From: Andrena cerasifolii
Taxonomy: Eukaryota; Arthropoda; Insecta; Hymenoptera; Andrenidae
Assembly (NCBI RefSeq): GCF_050908995.1
Contig: NC_135130.1
Location: 737,001 to 801,000 of the forward strand
Direction: 5' to 3'
DNA: 64,000 nucleotides
How positions within the stretch are numbered: position 1 is the stretch's first letter; the number at the start of each line of letters is the position of its first letter. Position numbers and translations under genes: made by a program. This document shows, one piece after another, positions 34,889 through 45,450 of the stretch. The notes beneath the pieces were generated by a model. It worked only from the letters and a program-made list of their open reading frames with translations. It was not told the DNA's origin and made no database searches.

Positions 34889-35638
34889 GTGTGGAAGATT
34901 ATAAAATTTAATTTTATAAGGAGGTTAAACACGGAAAAATTCCAGTTTCAGAAGGTAGTTGATACCCTATTAGCGAATGGTGCAATAAAACGGTGTATGC
35001 CAGCGAAAGGGCAATTCTTGTCAGGCTATTTCCTAGTTCCAAAGCCGGATGGATCTGACCATTTTATCTTAAACTTAAAAAGATTAAATAAGTTTATTCA
35101 GGCTCTTCATTTTAAATTGGAAGATGTTAGAACTGCAGCAAGATTGATCTTTCCGGTTTTTTATGTGCCGATTGATTCACAGGACGCATACTATTTAGTA
35201 TCACTGCATAAAAGGAGTCGACAATTTTGAAGGTTCGAATGTCTTCGTCAATTGTTTCAATTTACCTGCCTACCTTTCGGTTTGAGTTTAAGCCCGTTTA
35301 TCTTTAACAAATTATTGAAGCCAGTTGTCAGTTTTTTAAGATCTAGAGGGTGTACCTCTGTGGTATACTTAGATGACTTCCTATGCATTGGTAAGAATTA
35401 TGCAACATGTAAGAAAAATGTTGAGAACACAATCAATTTGCTGGAATATTTAGGATATTTAATAAATAAGCGTAAAAGTTGCACGGTCCCGTCAACTAAG
35501 TGTAAATTTCTAGGTGTCGTAACAGACTCAGGTCACTATACGCTCGAATTACCTAAAAATAAGAAAGAAAATCTAGTTAACTCTGTACGAGAATCAATCA
35601 CTAAGAAGACGTGCACAATAAAGACTTTGCCAGGGTAA
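34889..35638 (+). pseudogene. DIRS-like reverse transcriptase, broken
   Basis: The RT blocks are in order: SGYFLVPKPDGSDHFILNLK, then LNKFIQALHFKLEDVRTA, then PIDSQDAYYLVSLHK, then FTCLPFGLSLSPFIFNKLL, then VVYLDDFLCIG (the YLDD active site), then the FLGVVTDS thumb block. One in-frame TGA at 35228-35230 interrupts the frame. LPFGL followed by YLDD, with the HF/RTA block, is the DIRS form rather than Gypsy or LINE. After about 35620 a one-base frameshift joins it to the RNase H region. Confidence 0.8.
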
Positions 35639-35990
35639 TAGGTAAACTAATAGCAGCTTGTCCGGTGGTAGAATACGGCTTTATGGACACAAAATCACTA
35701 GAGAGGAAGAAGACATTGGCATTGGGGACGAATAGTCTTGACTATAATAGGAAAATCACTATTCCCAATTTTGTCTTGCCTGATTTGACCTGATGGATCC
35801 ATAATTTATCACATGCAATGAATAGTTTTAAGACAGCGAACTTCACAGTGGAAATACATTCCGACGCCTCAAACACAGGTTGGGGGGCTATAAACGGTCT
35901 AGTTGGTTCTTACGGTTTTTGGGATAATGATCAGAAAAAGTACCACATTGCGGAAACATAAATCTGTATAGACTAAAGAGTCCTTGACTC
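35611..35990 (+). pseudogene. DIRS-like connection and RNase H region, broken
   Basis: Starts DFARVIGKLIAACPVVEYG, the conserved block after DIRS RT. A stop follows at about 35793, then WIHNLSHAMNSF and VEIHSDASNTGWGAINGL, the RNase H start with its first aspartate. The frame ends near 35960. The methyltransferase and tyrosine recombinase expected further downstream in a full DIRS element are not present, so the copy is truncated here. Confidence 0.75.
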
Positions 35991-35994
35991 GCGC

Positions 35995-36600
35995 TGTCAT
36001 CCTCGGAGCGCCGAGTTTTGACGCATCCCAGACCACAAGGATCAGGCTCTTGAGGGCACACCATGGGTCTGACCGCTCAACGGTTTTCGCCAGCTATTGG
36101 GCCACCGGTGACGTCAAGGCCCGGGGTTTTTCCCACGCGTTGCCGAGTCGATATCGCCAAGCAGAGGAGGGCAGCGCCAACGCACCCCACTCCAAGAAGG
36201 CACGCGAAGGGCGCAATGGAAGGGTGTTGCGAAGTCGCGGGACGCTGATTGGGCAAGGCCCATTTTCCAGACCCGGAAGCAGGGCTGAGACACTTGGAGG
36301 ATACTCGGCGACAAGCCGATGGCAGAAGACATTTAGATCTCACTAGAACTAGACAGAACTCGTGGGCACATAGGCCATTTTCGTACGAACGAATACAATT
36401 AAATTGTATCAAACGAACTCCACAGTTCCTTCGAAATCACCTTGTTAACTTTGTTTATGTTAAGTTTTTGTGTTAAATAAACAGTTTGAAAATCGATTGA
36501 ACATTGTCCCTCTTTGAGGGTGGTCCTTCGTAGTCGGCACTCAGTTGCAAATTTAACAAACCCTGAACGAGTTCAACTCAACCACGGGGAATTAACAGTT
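35995..36600 (+). mobile_element. LTR-like segment of another retroelement
   Basis: GC-rich sequence starts TGTCATCCTCGG directly where the DIRS similarity ends. An AATAAA polyadenylation signal lies at about 36476, followed by TTGAACATTGTCCCTC and then GGTCCTTCGTAGTCGGCACT. The last part resembles the GGTCCTTCGAGCCGG leader seen after the LTR of BEL/Pao or Gypsy elements (recalled pattern). Overlapping frames on both strands in this region are not recognised proteins. Probably a solo or partial LTR. Confidence 0.4.
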
Positions 36601-36755
36601 GTAGTCGAATATTGGAAAAGTGGGACAGATAAAAACGGCAATCCCTTAAGGCGGTAGTAATCGTTTTCGCAAAATGAAGAAACGCAGACAGTTATACAGA
36701 TGGGAGAATTATGTAGACGCAGGTGGGACGCCAAGAGATAAATTTATTATACTTA

Positions 36756-37144
36756 CAGTGCCTCGCATTAATATTCGGACACTTTTTAAAATCGCTGATT
36801 TCGGGAATTTTCGCGATTCTCGACCTTATTCTGCGATCTTTAAACGTTTGTAGCTCAGAGCAACGTTAACCGATTTTGATGAAATTTTAGGCACGTATAC
36901 AACTTACTACAATCTACAAACGGGTTTTTTGAATTTTCATTACAAGCTCACAAAAAAAAGTTTAAAAATCGACCTTTACTATTCTTTTCGCTATTCCAAC
37001 CAAATACATTTTTTTTCAAAACGACGAAACGCGTCAGTTAGCAAACTAATCCTTCTAGATTCTAAAAAAACTCAAGTTGTTTGGACCAATTCTAAAAAAG
37101 TTATGCGATTTTAAAAAGTGTCCGAATATTAATGCGAGCCACTG
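36756..37144. mobile_element. Tc1/mariner-type MITE, 389 bp
   Basis: The ends CAGTGCCTCGCATTAATATT and (inward) CAGTGGCTCGCATTAATATT continue as an identical CGGACACTTTTTAAAATCGC block, all flanked by TA. The TIR is about 40 bp with one mismatch, so it is fairly young. No transposase. Confidence 0.9.
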
Positions 37145-37655
37145 TACATACATTACGGATTATATTCTTTGAAAGTTCATCGATGATATTAGGGTCGCTC
37201 CGAAACTGGGTGTTCGAAGCGGAAGAAAATATCGATTTGTCAACATTTAGAGAAGGATGATGATCGATATTTAATTTCAAAGAAGTACGCGGCATGGTTT
37301 CATATAAAATAACGTAATTTGTATCTCGCACGCAGCGACAGATTGCTGATGATCAAAATATGGCAATCGATAATTTCATTGCAATTTTAAAGTTGAATAT
37401 TGACACTGCGGCCCGACATTAGCTATACAGGGTGAGAAAAAACGATTGAAGCGTTCGTGCAGTCCATACCTTCCACCACTCACAGTTACATAATTCCATC
37501 AGCTACTTTCGCTTCTCCATTTACTTTTAAAAGAATCGAGTGGACAGCTCGGACCAAGACAACAAGAAATTCATTTCTGGCCACCTAATCTTCATATTGC
37601 TGCTTCGAAATCTGATACCTAAAACTTGGTTTATGGAAATACAGAGTAGTCCACG
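37145..37655. other. No feature recognised
   Basis: Mixed sequence without supported genes or repeats. Confidence 0.4.
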
Positions 37656-38326
37656 CAGAGGGAATACAATCCCGGCCATTACTTACTATCCCGGGATTGC
37701 GGGATTTTTTAAAGTCTATCTCGGGATTCCGGGACTAATCCCGGACTTGGGTAATAGAAAATTTCAGTAATTAAAATGATTTATTATGTGTTAAAATTCC
37801 AAATCTTTATTTAAAGTAAATCAACTTACTTTCTATCATTAGTCTGAAACATAAGCTTAAATCATTTTTAACAATAAAAACAGTAGAACAATGAAGAATA
37901 ATACAGTTTCGATAAGTAGATAATATCAGTAAACCATTATGTAGATTTTTGGAAATGCGTACGAAGAAACAGCAAAGTACCTAAACTACATATCTCCAAT
38001 GTTTCGACTTTACGTGTTCATACAAGTTGCGATTTACAACTCCCACGATTTCGAAATAGCGGAATGTGAGAATATTATTCTAAAAATAAATATAGCTTAG
38101 TTAGTTATATGCAACTTAATATTATTATTTAGATAATTCATTATTATTATTGTCCTTATTATTATGAAATAACTATGTTTATTTATATATTTTTCAGGTG
38201 TTCATAACGTAATTCACATTTTTTAAAAAACCCGAAGTTTTTGGTATTATTTATAACAAATCCCGGGATTTTTGGAATCCAAAAAACAGCCGGGATCGCG
38301 GGATCACGCAACTTGCACACCTCGAC
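37656..38326. mobile_element. hAT-like remnant with CCCGGGAT subterminal repeats
   Basis: The left part has repeated ATCCCGGGATTGCGGGATT-type motifs. The right part repeats them in inverted sense and ends GCAACTTGCACACCTCG, which read inward (CGAGGTGTGCAAGTTGC) resembles known hAT ends. The left end is less clear (CAGAGGGAATACAATCCCGG). I could not find an 8-bp duplication. Confidence 0.45.
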
Positions 38327-38648
38327 TAACTTCTAAGGTATGCGTTGTATGAATTTTTTTTTTATACAAGAGTTACCCGGTTTGGAGGGACACGTTACGT
38401 AGGGCATGTACCTTTTTATAGGTGGAGGCGTCTCGAAGATTTCAAGGTCAACTTTGTTATTTTAAACGGAATATTATATTTTGTGTGCCAAAGTATTGAA
38501 GAATGAGTAAAAAAGTATTCAACATTATTAGTTCTAAACCTAATAGTTAACGAATAATTTCGCTTCGTTTCTTGAAAATTTACTTTGCGTAATATCAAGT
38601 TAGAGATTCAATATCATCAGATACTTTCTGTGGGGTACGTTAAAAAAC

Positions 38649-38754
38649 ATGGTGTACCGTGAAGCAGCAACAACCCTCAGCAATATGCAAGAACGAATTC
38701 GTGAAGCATGCATTGCGCTCGGTGGAAAAACAATTCAGAGTGCAGTTTGCTGGT
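38649..38754 (+). pseudogene. Tc1/mariner-type transposase C-terminal fragment
   Basis: MVYREAATTLSNMQERIREA continues as CIALGGKTIQSAV, matching the C-terminal block (VY---PTT-ENM-ERI--AC------L---V) recalled from insect transposases with DDE_3-type catalytic domains. Only this block is present. It stops where the 38755-39133 MITE begins. The catalytic domain is not seen upstream. Confidence 0.55.
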
Positions 38755-39133
38755 TGAGGGTTATCCTTAAATCACGTAAGGCTTTTTTTGGGGGCGGGGG
38801 GAGGTGGAGGGAGTCCCGAAATTCTTACATTTTCTTACACGGGGGGGAGTTGGGTAGCGTCTTACGTAATATTTGTTAACCTAATTTTCAATAAATACAA
38901 TTCATTTATCATTAATCTTCTGGAAAAGTAGTTTAAGTTTAAATTTCCCGGAATCGAGTTCAATGAATGATATAAAGCTTTAAAAGAATTTTAATCACTG
39001 AAAAAATGAAATGTAAATAATATTACGTAAGGAGGGGGTTGGAATATCAAATCTTACGAATTCTTATACTGGGGGAAGGAGGAGGTAAGAATTCGCCGAA
39101 ATTACCCTTACGTAATTTAAGGACGACCCCTTG
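38755..39133. mobile_element. MITE, about 380 bp
   Basis: Inverted ends with TCCTTAAATCACGTAAGG on the left and (inward) TCCTTAAATTACGTAAGG on the right, preceded by GGGTTA and GGGTCG. G-rich runs (GGGGGCGGGGGGAGG, GGGGGAAGGAGGAGG) lie inside both arms in the same orientation. It abuts and truncates the transposase fragment. Confidence 0.75.
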
Positions 39134-39292
39134 GTTAATCTACATTCTACTGCATCAACGAGCAAGTGGTTCGTTACAGTATTGCACACGACAGACGAAC
39201 ATAGGTTATATCGTTCGATTATAAATTAATAGATGGCATTACAAGTAAACCGTTCGCCTACCGTCGCAACGCAGCTGCAATTTGAATAACAA

Positions 39293-39848
39293 CGGAAGTT
39301 CGGCAATTTGGAAATTCAAAAAGATCTGAAACTTTGCAGAAATGTAGCTCAAGTGACGCTAATAACGTAATCATTTTTTGATTCAGCAATAAAACAGTCC
39401 TAAGGGTGAAGAAGCCCCCTCAAAGATATTGTGAATTTTCATATTGCCGTGAATATCTGCGAACTGTAAAAGATATCTAAAACAAGTTCGATTCAAAGTT
39501 GTATGGCTTTCGATATCCTACAATATGGTGATAAAGAATTATCGAAGAAAAGGGTGGTGGAGATCAATTTTAAAAAAGAATAATATTTTTCGCAAATTCT
39601 TCATCGCCCCTTTGTACGACATAAAAAACCATAGAATTTCGAATTTAATATATTTTTTATATCTTTTACAGTTTCAAAGATATTCACGATAATCTGAAAA
39701 CTTACTATATTTTCGAGGGGGTGTCTTCACCCTTAAGACCGTTTCATCGCCGAATCAAGAAATGGTTCGATATTAGTACTATCGCTCGAGTGACATTCCT
39801 GCGAAGTGTCAGATTTTTTTTTTAATTTTCAAGTTACCGAACTTCCCT
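39293..39848. mobile_element. Foldback MITE, about 555 bp
   Basis: Ends GGAAGTTCGGCAATTTGGAA and (inward) GGAAGTTCGGTAACTTGAAA. The arms of about 210 bp share TCACTCGAG-like blocks, GGGTGAAG and AAAGATATT, and a palindromic centre near 39570. Weak outer pairing may extend the element by about 30 bp on each side. Confidence 0.75.
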
Positions 39849-40339
39849 TGCAAAAAACCAATTGCATGCAATGTCGTGGGTATAACTCCAGGAAATTCTT
39901 CAAATGTTTCCTTGAAAGATTAAAACTTAGGTTGTTCGACCACCGACACAACGCAACTGCAACTCAACCGATCAAAGTATTACATCCGCATAGTTACTGT
40001 TCAGTTGTATACGAATTGGACAGACGTTTTTAATTCAAATCTCGGCCACCAAAATAACTGCAATTCGATCCGAATTGAACGAATCAGCAACCAATCGCAC
40101 TGCTATTGTACATATCAGTTTCTAGGCAACTGTTGTGTGATGTTTTTAACCATTAGTTGGCTTGTTAAAATTATAATAATGCGGAATAAGAATTTTGAGA
40201 AAAGTATCAGTGTTTGTACAATTATAAATTGATGGAATATTCTCGGAAATATATAACAGAAAATGTATGGGTCGAAGTATCGATTTGAAGTTAACGAAGG
40301 CAAGTTTCTGTTTATATTTTCTTGTTTAATATAGACATA
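39849..40339. other. No feature recognised
   Basis: Contains diverged repeats of an ACCGACACAACGCAACTGCAA block that resembles sequence at about 39260 just outside the neighbouring foldback. No gene seen. Confidence 0.35.
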
Positions 40340-41318
40340 CAGTGGATGGCCAAATTATTATATTCAAGTAGTATAGTAAAGAGAGTTCTAACCCAAATTT
40401 GAGTTTTGCGTTCAATACACGTTCAGAGTGGTACGATAGACGTTCAATACACGTTCAGAGTGGTACGATAGACGTTTAATACACGTTCAGTGTGGTACGA
40501 TACACGTTTAATACACGTTCAGTGTTGTACGATACACGTTCAATACACGTTGAAAGTGGTACGATAGACGTTCAATGCACATTCAGAGTGGTACTGGCAC
40601 CATAGATGTATTGAACGTCTATCGTACCACTCTGAACGTGTATTGAACGTCTATCGTACCACTCTGAACATGTATTGAACGTCTATCGTACCACTCTGAA
40701 CGTGTATTGAACGCAAAACTCAAATTTAGGTTAGAATTCTCTTTACTATACTACTTACTCAAACAAAAAGGTTTGAAATTTTGTAAGTTTAAGCGATGGA
40801 ATGGCTGTATCTTTGCGAAAAATAGTCGCAAAAAATATTTAAAAACGCATTTTAACGCTTGAAGTTTCTAGTTTTTGAACCAAGAACTCAACTTTTTCAT
40901 CTGTTTTAATACTGTTTTATCAAGATGAAGCGCAGGGAACAAAGTTTCAGAAATTCTGGCCAAGTTTGAACGTATGCACGGGCCAAAAAAGTTTTTTTTC
41001 GATAAATCCAACTAAGAGCTCTTATAGAGCAAACATTCCTCCTTAATTTCACTTTTTTTTAGTTTTGTTGTATGATTTTTATTGACCGAGTTATTCGCGA
41101 CCAAAGCAAAAAGGTAGTTTTCACTTTGAACACCTCTAACGTGCGAACTCATGATCGTAGACGAATTTTCATGAGTGTTTTGGAAAGCTAAGAAAGTTTC
41201 CTTTCACAACCTTTAGTTTCCAATTTAAGATATATTTTTTAATCGTATTAAGTCCATTTCAGCCTGATCCCAAAAATTGACGAAAATGTTTTGAGTATAA
41301 TAATTTGGTCACTCACTG
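40340..41318. mobile_element. Tc1/mariner-type element, 979 bp, non-autonomous
   Basis: Ends CAGTGGATGGCCAAATTATT and (inward) CAGTGAGTGACCAAATTATT, then ATATTCAA and ATACTCAA, flanked by TA on both sides. The interior right of the nested palindrome is AT-rich and has no DD-type transposase frame. It hosts the 40365-40758 foldback near its left end. Confidence 0.8.
40365..40758. mobile_element. Foldback made of an inverted minisatellite
   Basis: Outer arms AAGTAGTATAGTAAAGAGA and the inverse enclose a tandem repeat. The left has about six units of TACACGTTCAGAGTGGTACG with GATAGACGTTCAA (about 33 bp per unit). The right has about three units in inverted orientation. The centre is near 40600 at GGCACCATAGATG. 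Arm repeat number differs between the two sides. Confidence 0.85.
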
Positions 41319-41350
41319 TAGTACAAATAAATTATTCAATCATTTATGTA

Positions 41351-42225
41351 TTAACCGGTATACATTTGTACAATTTTTCCATTGCCAAGAGCTACTCGCG
41401 AGTCCAGAAAATCATCAGATAAATAATCGCCTAATTTTGGGGCATTTGACGCATCATCAATTGTGTTGTCGTCTTTCTGTAAATAGAAAAGTGTTTCTTC
41501 GAAATTATCTTCTTCTCTATCATCGTGAACCACGTATGGGTTCCCTTCTCTTTTGCGAATAAAGTTGTGCAGAATACAGGCAGTATCTATGTTATTTATT
41601 GATTTTTCATTTTTACACCGAATTGCAATCAGTAAAGCCTGGAATTTTTGGGTCATCGTATCAAAAGCATATTCAACAGTTTTTCGAGCTATACTTAGTC
41701 TATAATTAAAAACTCCAATTCTGTGGTTCAATCTTCTCTTTGCAAATGGTCTCATGAGATATCTTTGTAATGTACATGCCTCGTCAGCCACAAAATAATA
41801 TGGAAATTTCGCTTCAATATCGTGCAATGGTAATGACTGAGGATCAGGAAAATCTAATCCTTCTCTTTGTAGCCAATAATCCATTCTTGATGCTTTAAAA
41901 ATCCCACCGTCTGTATTTCTACTGGAATATCCAGTATCTATCATAATAAAATTTCCATCAGCATCAGCCAGTAATACCAATGAATGAAAGCCTTTATAAT
42001 TAAAGTCTTCTGATCCACTTCCGAACAGTTTTTATATTCGAATGTTTCCCATCAATTGCTCCCACACAATTTGGGAGATTCCAAAGCTCTTGAAACCGTT
42101 CTGATATTTCTTTTCAACGGTTTTTATCCGCTATTGGCATATATTTTTTACGTAAACAATTGCAAATTACGATAGAATTTTGTGGGATGATTCTTCCAAT
42201 GTTATTATTTCCACGGGCAAAATAA
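41351..42225 (-). pseudogene. PIF/Harbinger transposase pseudogene
   Basis: The 209-codon frame at 41351-41980 has FIMIDTGYSSRNTDGGIF (second aspartate), PYYFVADEACTLQRYLMRPF, FNYRLSIARKTVEYAFDTM (catalytic glutamate in VEYAF) and ACILHNFIR, the standard Harbinger nuclease order. Upstream, in a shifted frame, lie GRIIPQNSIVICNCL, FQELWNLPNCVGAIDGKH (first aspartate) and, after the shift, SGSEDFNYKGFHSL. One frameshift near 42020 and a stop at about 42110 break it. The three catalytic residues are all present. The N-terminal helix-turn-helix is not recognised. Confidence 0.85.
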
Positions 42226-43062
42226 AATGAAAGTGAAGAAAAAGAGCACCAAGTAGCCAAATATCTGAGACCACAATACTATCGGCTGCGCGACATGCAA
42301 AATAATGGAGCGACAGCATTTGTCTGTTTCAATTTCAAAATGCAAGGAAAAATTGGAGAAATTTAAGGACTGTTCACAACTAGGCACTTACAACTAGGTG
42401 CTCGTGGCGGATAAAGGAAAAAATCACAGTATTTAAATGATATAATGCAGTTTGTTATTCCATTTTTAAAGCCTGTCAATTTACCACCCCAGCTTCTTTC
42501 ACTAATGAAAGTTCGAGTACTAAACAGGTAACGATAATCACGAATTAAATATGGAGGATGAACCTCGATCAAGGAATCATGTTCCGAGCAAAAGCATTTT
42601 ATTTAAAAAAGGTACTGATAGCGGAGGGGGTGAGAAAAAAAGACAAGAATTGTCTGGTGCGAACTAAACGTTCATTGACTTTTGTAAACTTCGGGAAAGC
42701 AAGGAAAATGACGCAAGAAATCATTCTTATTGAGTTTACTTCCTGAGCTACGCATAATGAAGGATAAACAAATGCGTGTTTTTTAGGAGAAAAGTGGTCG
42801 CACTAATTGATGAAATTTCAGAAAGCAGACCTGCCTGTAATTCCAATGCAAACAATAGATTCGAAATCATTTCATGTATACACACCGAGAGATTCATCAT
42901 TCGATATTAACAACTAAGTTACAATTGCCAACGGCTTTCACTAATAATCTCCAACATTAAATTAATTCTGCCATACAATTTTGAACACAATACTCTGGAT
43001 GTATTTGAAATAAAATTCCTAATAAGAATTTTATAAAACATTTACCTTAATGTAATTAGTAA
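42226..43062. other. No confirmed feature; upstream of the Harbinger pseudogene
   Basis: A 69-codon minus-strand frame (42363-42572) lies directly upstream of the transposase in the same orientation and could be a remnant of the same element, but no motif supports it. No terminal repeats of the Harbinger element were found. Confidence 0.3.
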
Positions 43063-43147
43063 GCTATCTTCAACACTTATGCTTATTCTATAATTTGTAC
43101 TCTTTTTGTATAAAAAAAATTGAATAAGCATAAGTGTTGAAGATCGA
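43063..43147. repeat. Hairpin with 25-bp perfect stem
   Basis: ATCTTCAACACTTATGCTTATTC-type stem paired exactly with its inverse (GAATAAGCATAAGTGTTGAA) across a loop of about 30 bases. No transposon ends. The shape is also that of a small-RNA precursor, but nothing proves expression. Confidence 0.8.
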
Positions 43148-43866
43148 ATTGTTTTCACTAATTCGATAAAAAGTTTTCTAAGTTTCTGTAAAATGATAAT
43201 TCTTCTCTTCCTTTTCTAATCCTTTCGCTAGTATAAATGCTCGCCTATTATTGTTTTTACTTATAAGTGGATGAATCCACCATTTTCGCCTTCAATTTTA
43301 TTTGTTTTTGGTGTACCAGTACGCAAATGCAACGTCTACGTTATCCGAACTACTCAACATCGTGAATGCAACTGGTTGAAAAGAAGCTGCTTTGACGAAA
43401 ATCAAAATCATACGATTGATTCACGACATTGCGTGCAAGTCGTTTCTTACAAAGTCGAATGTTCCTAAAATTTTTATTTCGGTTTTATTTATCATACTTT
43501 TTTCATCGATATAAAGTAAATTTATCAAAGGAAAGAAGTTACTTTTGCTTTCAAACGCTGTACATTTTTCAATTTTTCATGTCTTTCTCTTTAAAATAGG
43601 TTCAATCCCAGCGTAAATTATCTAACTTTAAGAAATTTTTCTTATTCTTGCAATCAGATGACTGTGACAGGTGCTACACGTTACGTCAGCAGGAGTTACA
43701 TCGTCGAAGAGAATAACAAGATTCCACAATAATTAATAAATAATAAAGATCGACATAAAACAAAATTCTACAAGTTCAGAGATGCCTCTTTATATACCAA
43801 AGGAATTTAATTCAATATATAAAAAAAAATTAAATAAAAATCATAAATATCAGTTATGTACTTTTG
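43148..43866. other. No feature recognised
   Basis: AT-rich. Short frames at 43271-43468 and 43782-44009 have no recognised motif; the second overlaps the left end of the next element. Confidence 0.35.
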
Positions 43867-44694
43867 GGGCTGTTACACGTAGTGTTCCTGATTCCTCCAT
43901 ATTTTTTGTTTCTCGAGAAATCAGAAATGAGATCATATTTCCAAAAATTATATTTTTGGAAAATGTTGATAATATTTATCAAAAACACAAGGAAACTTTA
44001 ACTAAATGATTATTCCTGTCTAAGTTATACAAAACTTGTGTAAATGAAAAATAGATATTAAATATAGTTGGTAAATTTATTTATTTAATACAAAATTTGT
44101 ACAAAGCGAAACATTACTTTTTGGTTTTAAAATTTATTTTTTAAATAGCACAATGCGTCTAATGTAGCATCAGCGAATCTATTTCTTTTTTGTGGCAAAA
44201 TCTGTTACTGTTATATTTTGACATTTTATTATATCTATATCTTGGCTGTTAAATGAAAAAATGCGTCTTTTGACACTTTTAGAAGAAATTCTGGATCATG
44301 AAAAAATTTTATACGGGATACAATAGTCTTATCTCCTCTTTTCAATATTTCTTCTTGAATGGCCACAAGAAACTCATTGGGTACTTAATCCAGTATACAA
44401 TTTTTCTAAATTTTTAAATAAGAATTTACGAGCACCTTCAGCAGTTAATAATATCGAATCTTCTGTACTGTGATTTTCTATTGGAATTCATATAGGTTCT
44501 AATGTTATTAATAAGATGTATTATAAATTGTAGATGTGTTTATATGTTCGCGATTAACTAGTAATACATTCATTTACGAAAATAAATGAGATTTATAATA
44601 TTTTTCCTAGCCTTAAGTTTCTCGAGAAATAAGAAATTAGCAATTATAAAATTTCTCGAGAAGGAACATTAGTTACACGAAAATGGCCCCTTAA
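43867..44694. mobile_element. Decayed DNA transposon with coding remnant
   Basis: Ends GGGGCTGTTACACGTAGTGTT at the left and (inward) GGGGCCATTTTCGTGTAACT then AATGTTCC at the right. Both arms carry TTTCTCGAGAAA motifs, some repeated. A broken frame on the minus strand lies inside. The superfamily is uncertain; Harbinger-like is a guess based on general form. Confidence 0.55.
44090..44480 (-). pseudogene. Unrecognised coding remnant inside the 43.9-44.7 kb element
   Basis: One frame gives LLTAEGARKFLFKNLEKLYT. After a one-base shift comes VPNEFLVAIQEEILKRGDKT, then SRIKFFHDPEFLLKVSKDAF and further stops. Codon-like continuity over about 50 codons on each side of the shift suggests an old protein. 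The family is not recognised; it might be the accessory protein of the surrounding transposon. Confidence 0.4.
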
Positions 44695-44888
44695 AGTGGA
44701 AAAGTAGAAATTTGTATATTGGATCAGCGAATAATTGTGCAAAATTTCCTAAAAATCGGCGTGTAACACTTACCGAAAACATCTCGTGTAAACTGAAAAA
44801 TAGGACTGCCTTGCATGTGGCTCTGACATTATTCGCTGTTTTTGGATTTTTGTACCGGATCGAAATATGCCTATCCATCATATTTCAT

Positions 44889-45442
44889 TAGGGTTTATAC
44901 AAAAACCGACTTTTGAAAAAAAACCGGCTTTCGAATTCCACTATTCCCAAAAACCGGTTAAACCGGTTTACGAATTTTTACAAAAAATATAATTAAAATA
45001 GTAAATAAATACATGTATTTATTTTTAAAATTTTCAGTTTGCTTAATATTATGGAATTTAAAAATATATAACAAAATAAAATATACTCTATCTATAAAGA
45101 ACCAATGTAAACAATTATAATAACTAAAATCCGTACAAAATATAAATCTTTTAAAAGGTGGTACCCAATTATAAATCTTTATTCCATTTAGTATTTTTTT
45201 CTGAAAATATAAACTCATGGATAGTAGTTTTACAGTAAACTGTTACCTATTACAATATGCTTGTGTCCGAGGCGATTTCAAGTCAAAATGTTAACGTTTT
45301 TAAATAAATAATTAATTCATTTCTGCATATTTAGTATAGTATATAAAACTGATTCTTTAAATTTAAACCGGTTTTCGAATTTTACAAATTTATAAATAAA
45401 AACCGGTTGTCAAACCCGGTTTTTTAAAACCGATAAACCCTC
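44889..45442. mobile_element. hAT-type element, 554 bp, exact 8-bp duplication
   Basis: TATTTCAT flanks both sides (44881-44888 and 45443-45450). The ends are TAGGGTTTATA and (inward) GAGGGTTTATCGG. Subterminal AAACCGGTTTT repeats occur in both orientations. The interior is AT-rich, with no transposase. Confidence 0.85.
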
Positions 45443-45450
45443 TATTTCAT

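Noticed and set aside
35984..36412. Several overlapping frames of 60-120 codons on both strands
   Set aside because: They lie in the GC-rich LTR-like segment where stops are rare. No strand has a recognised domain.
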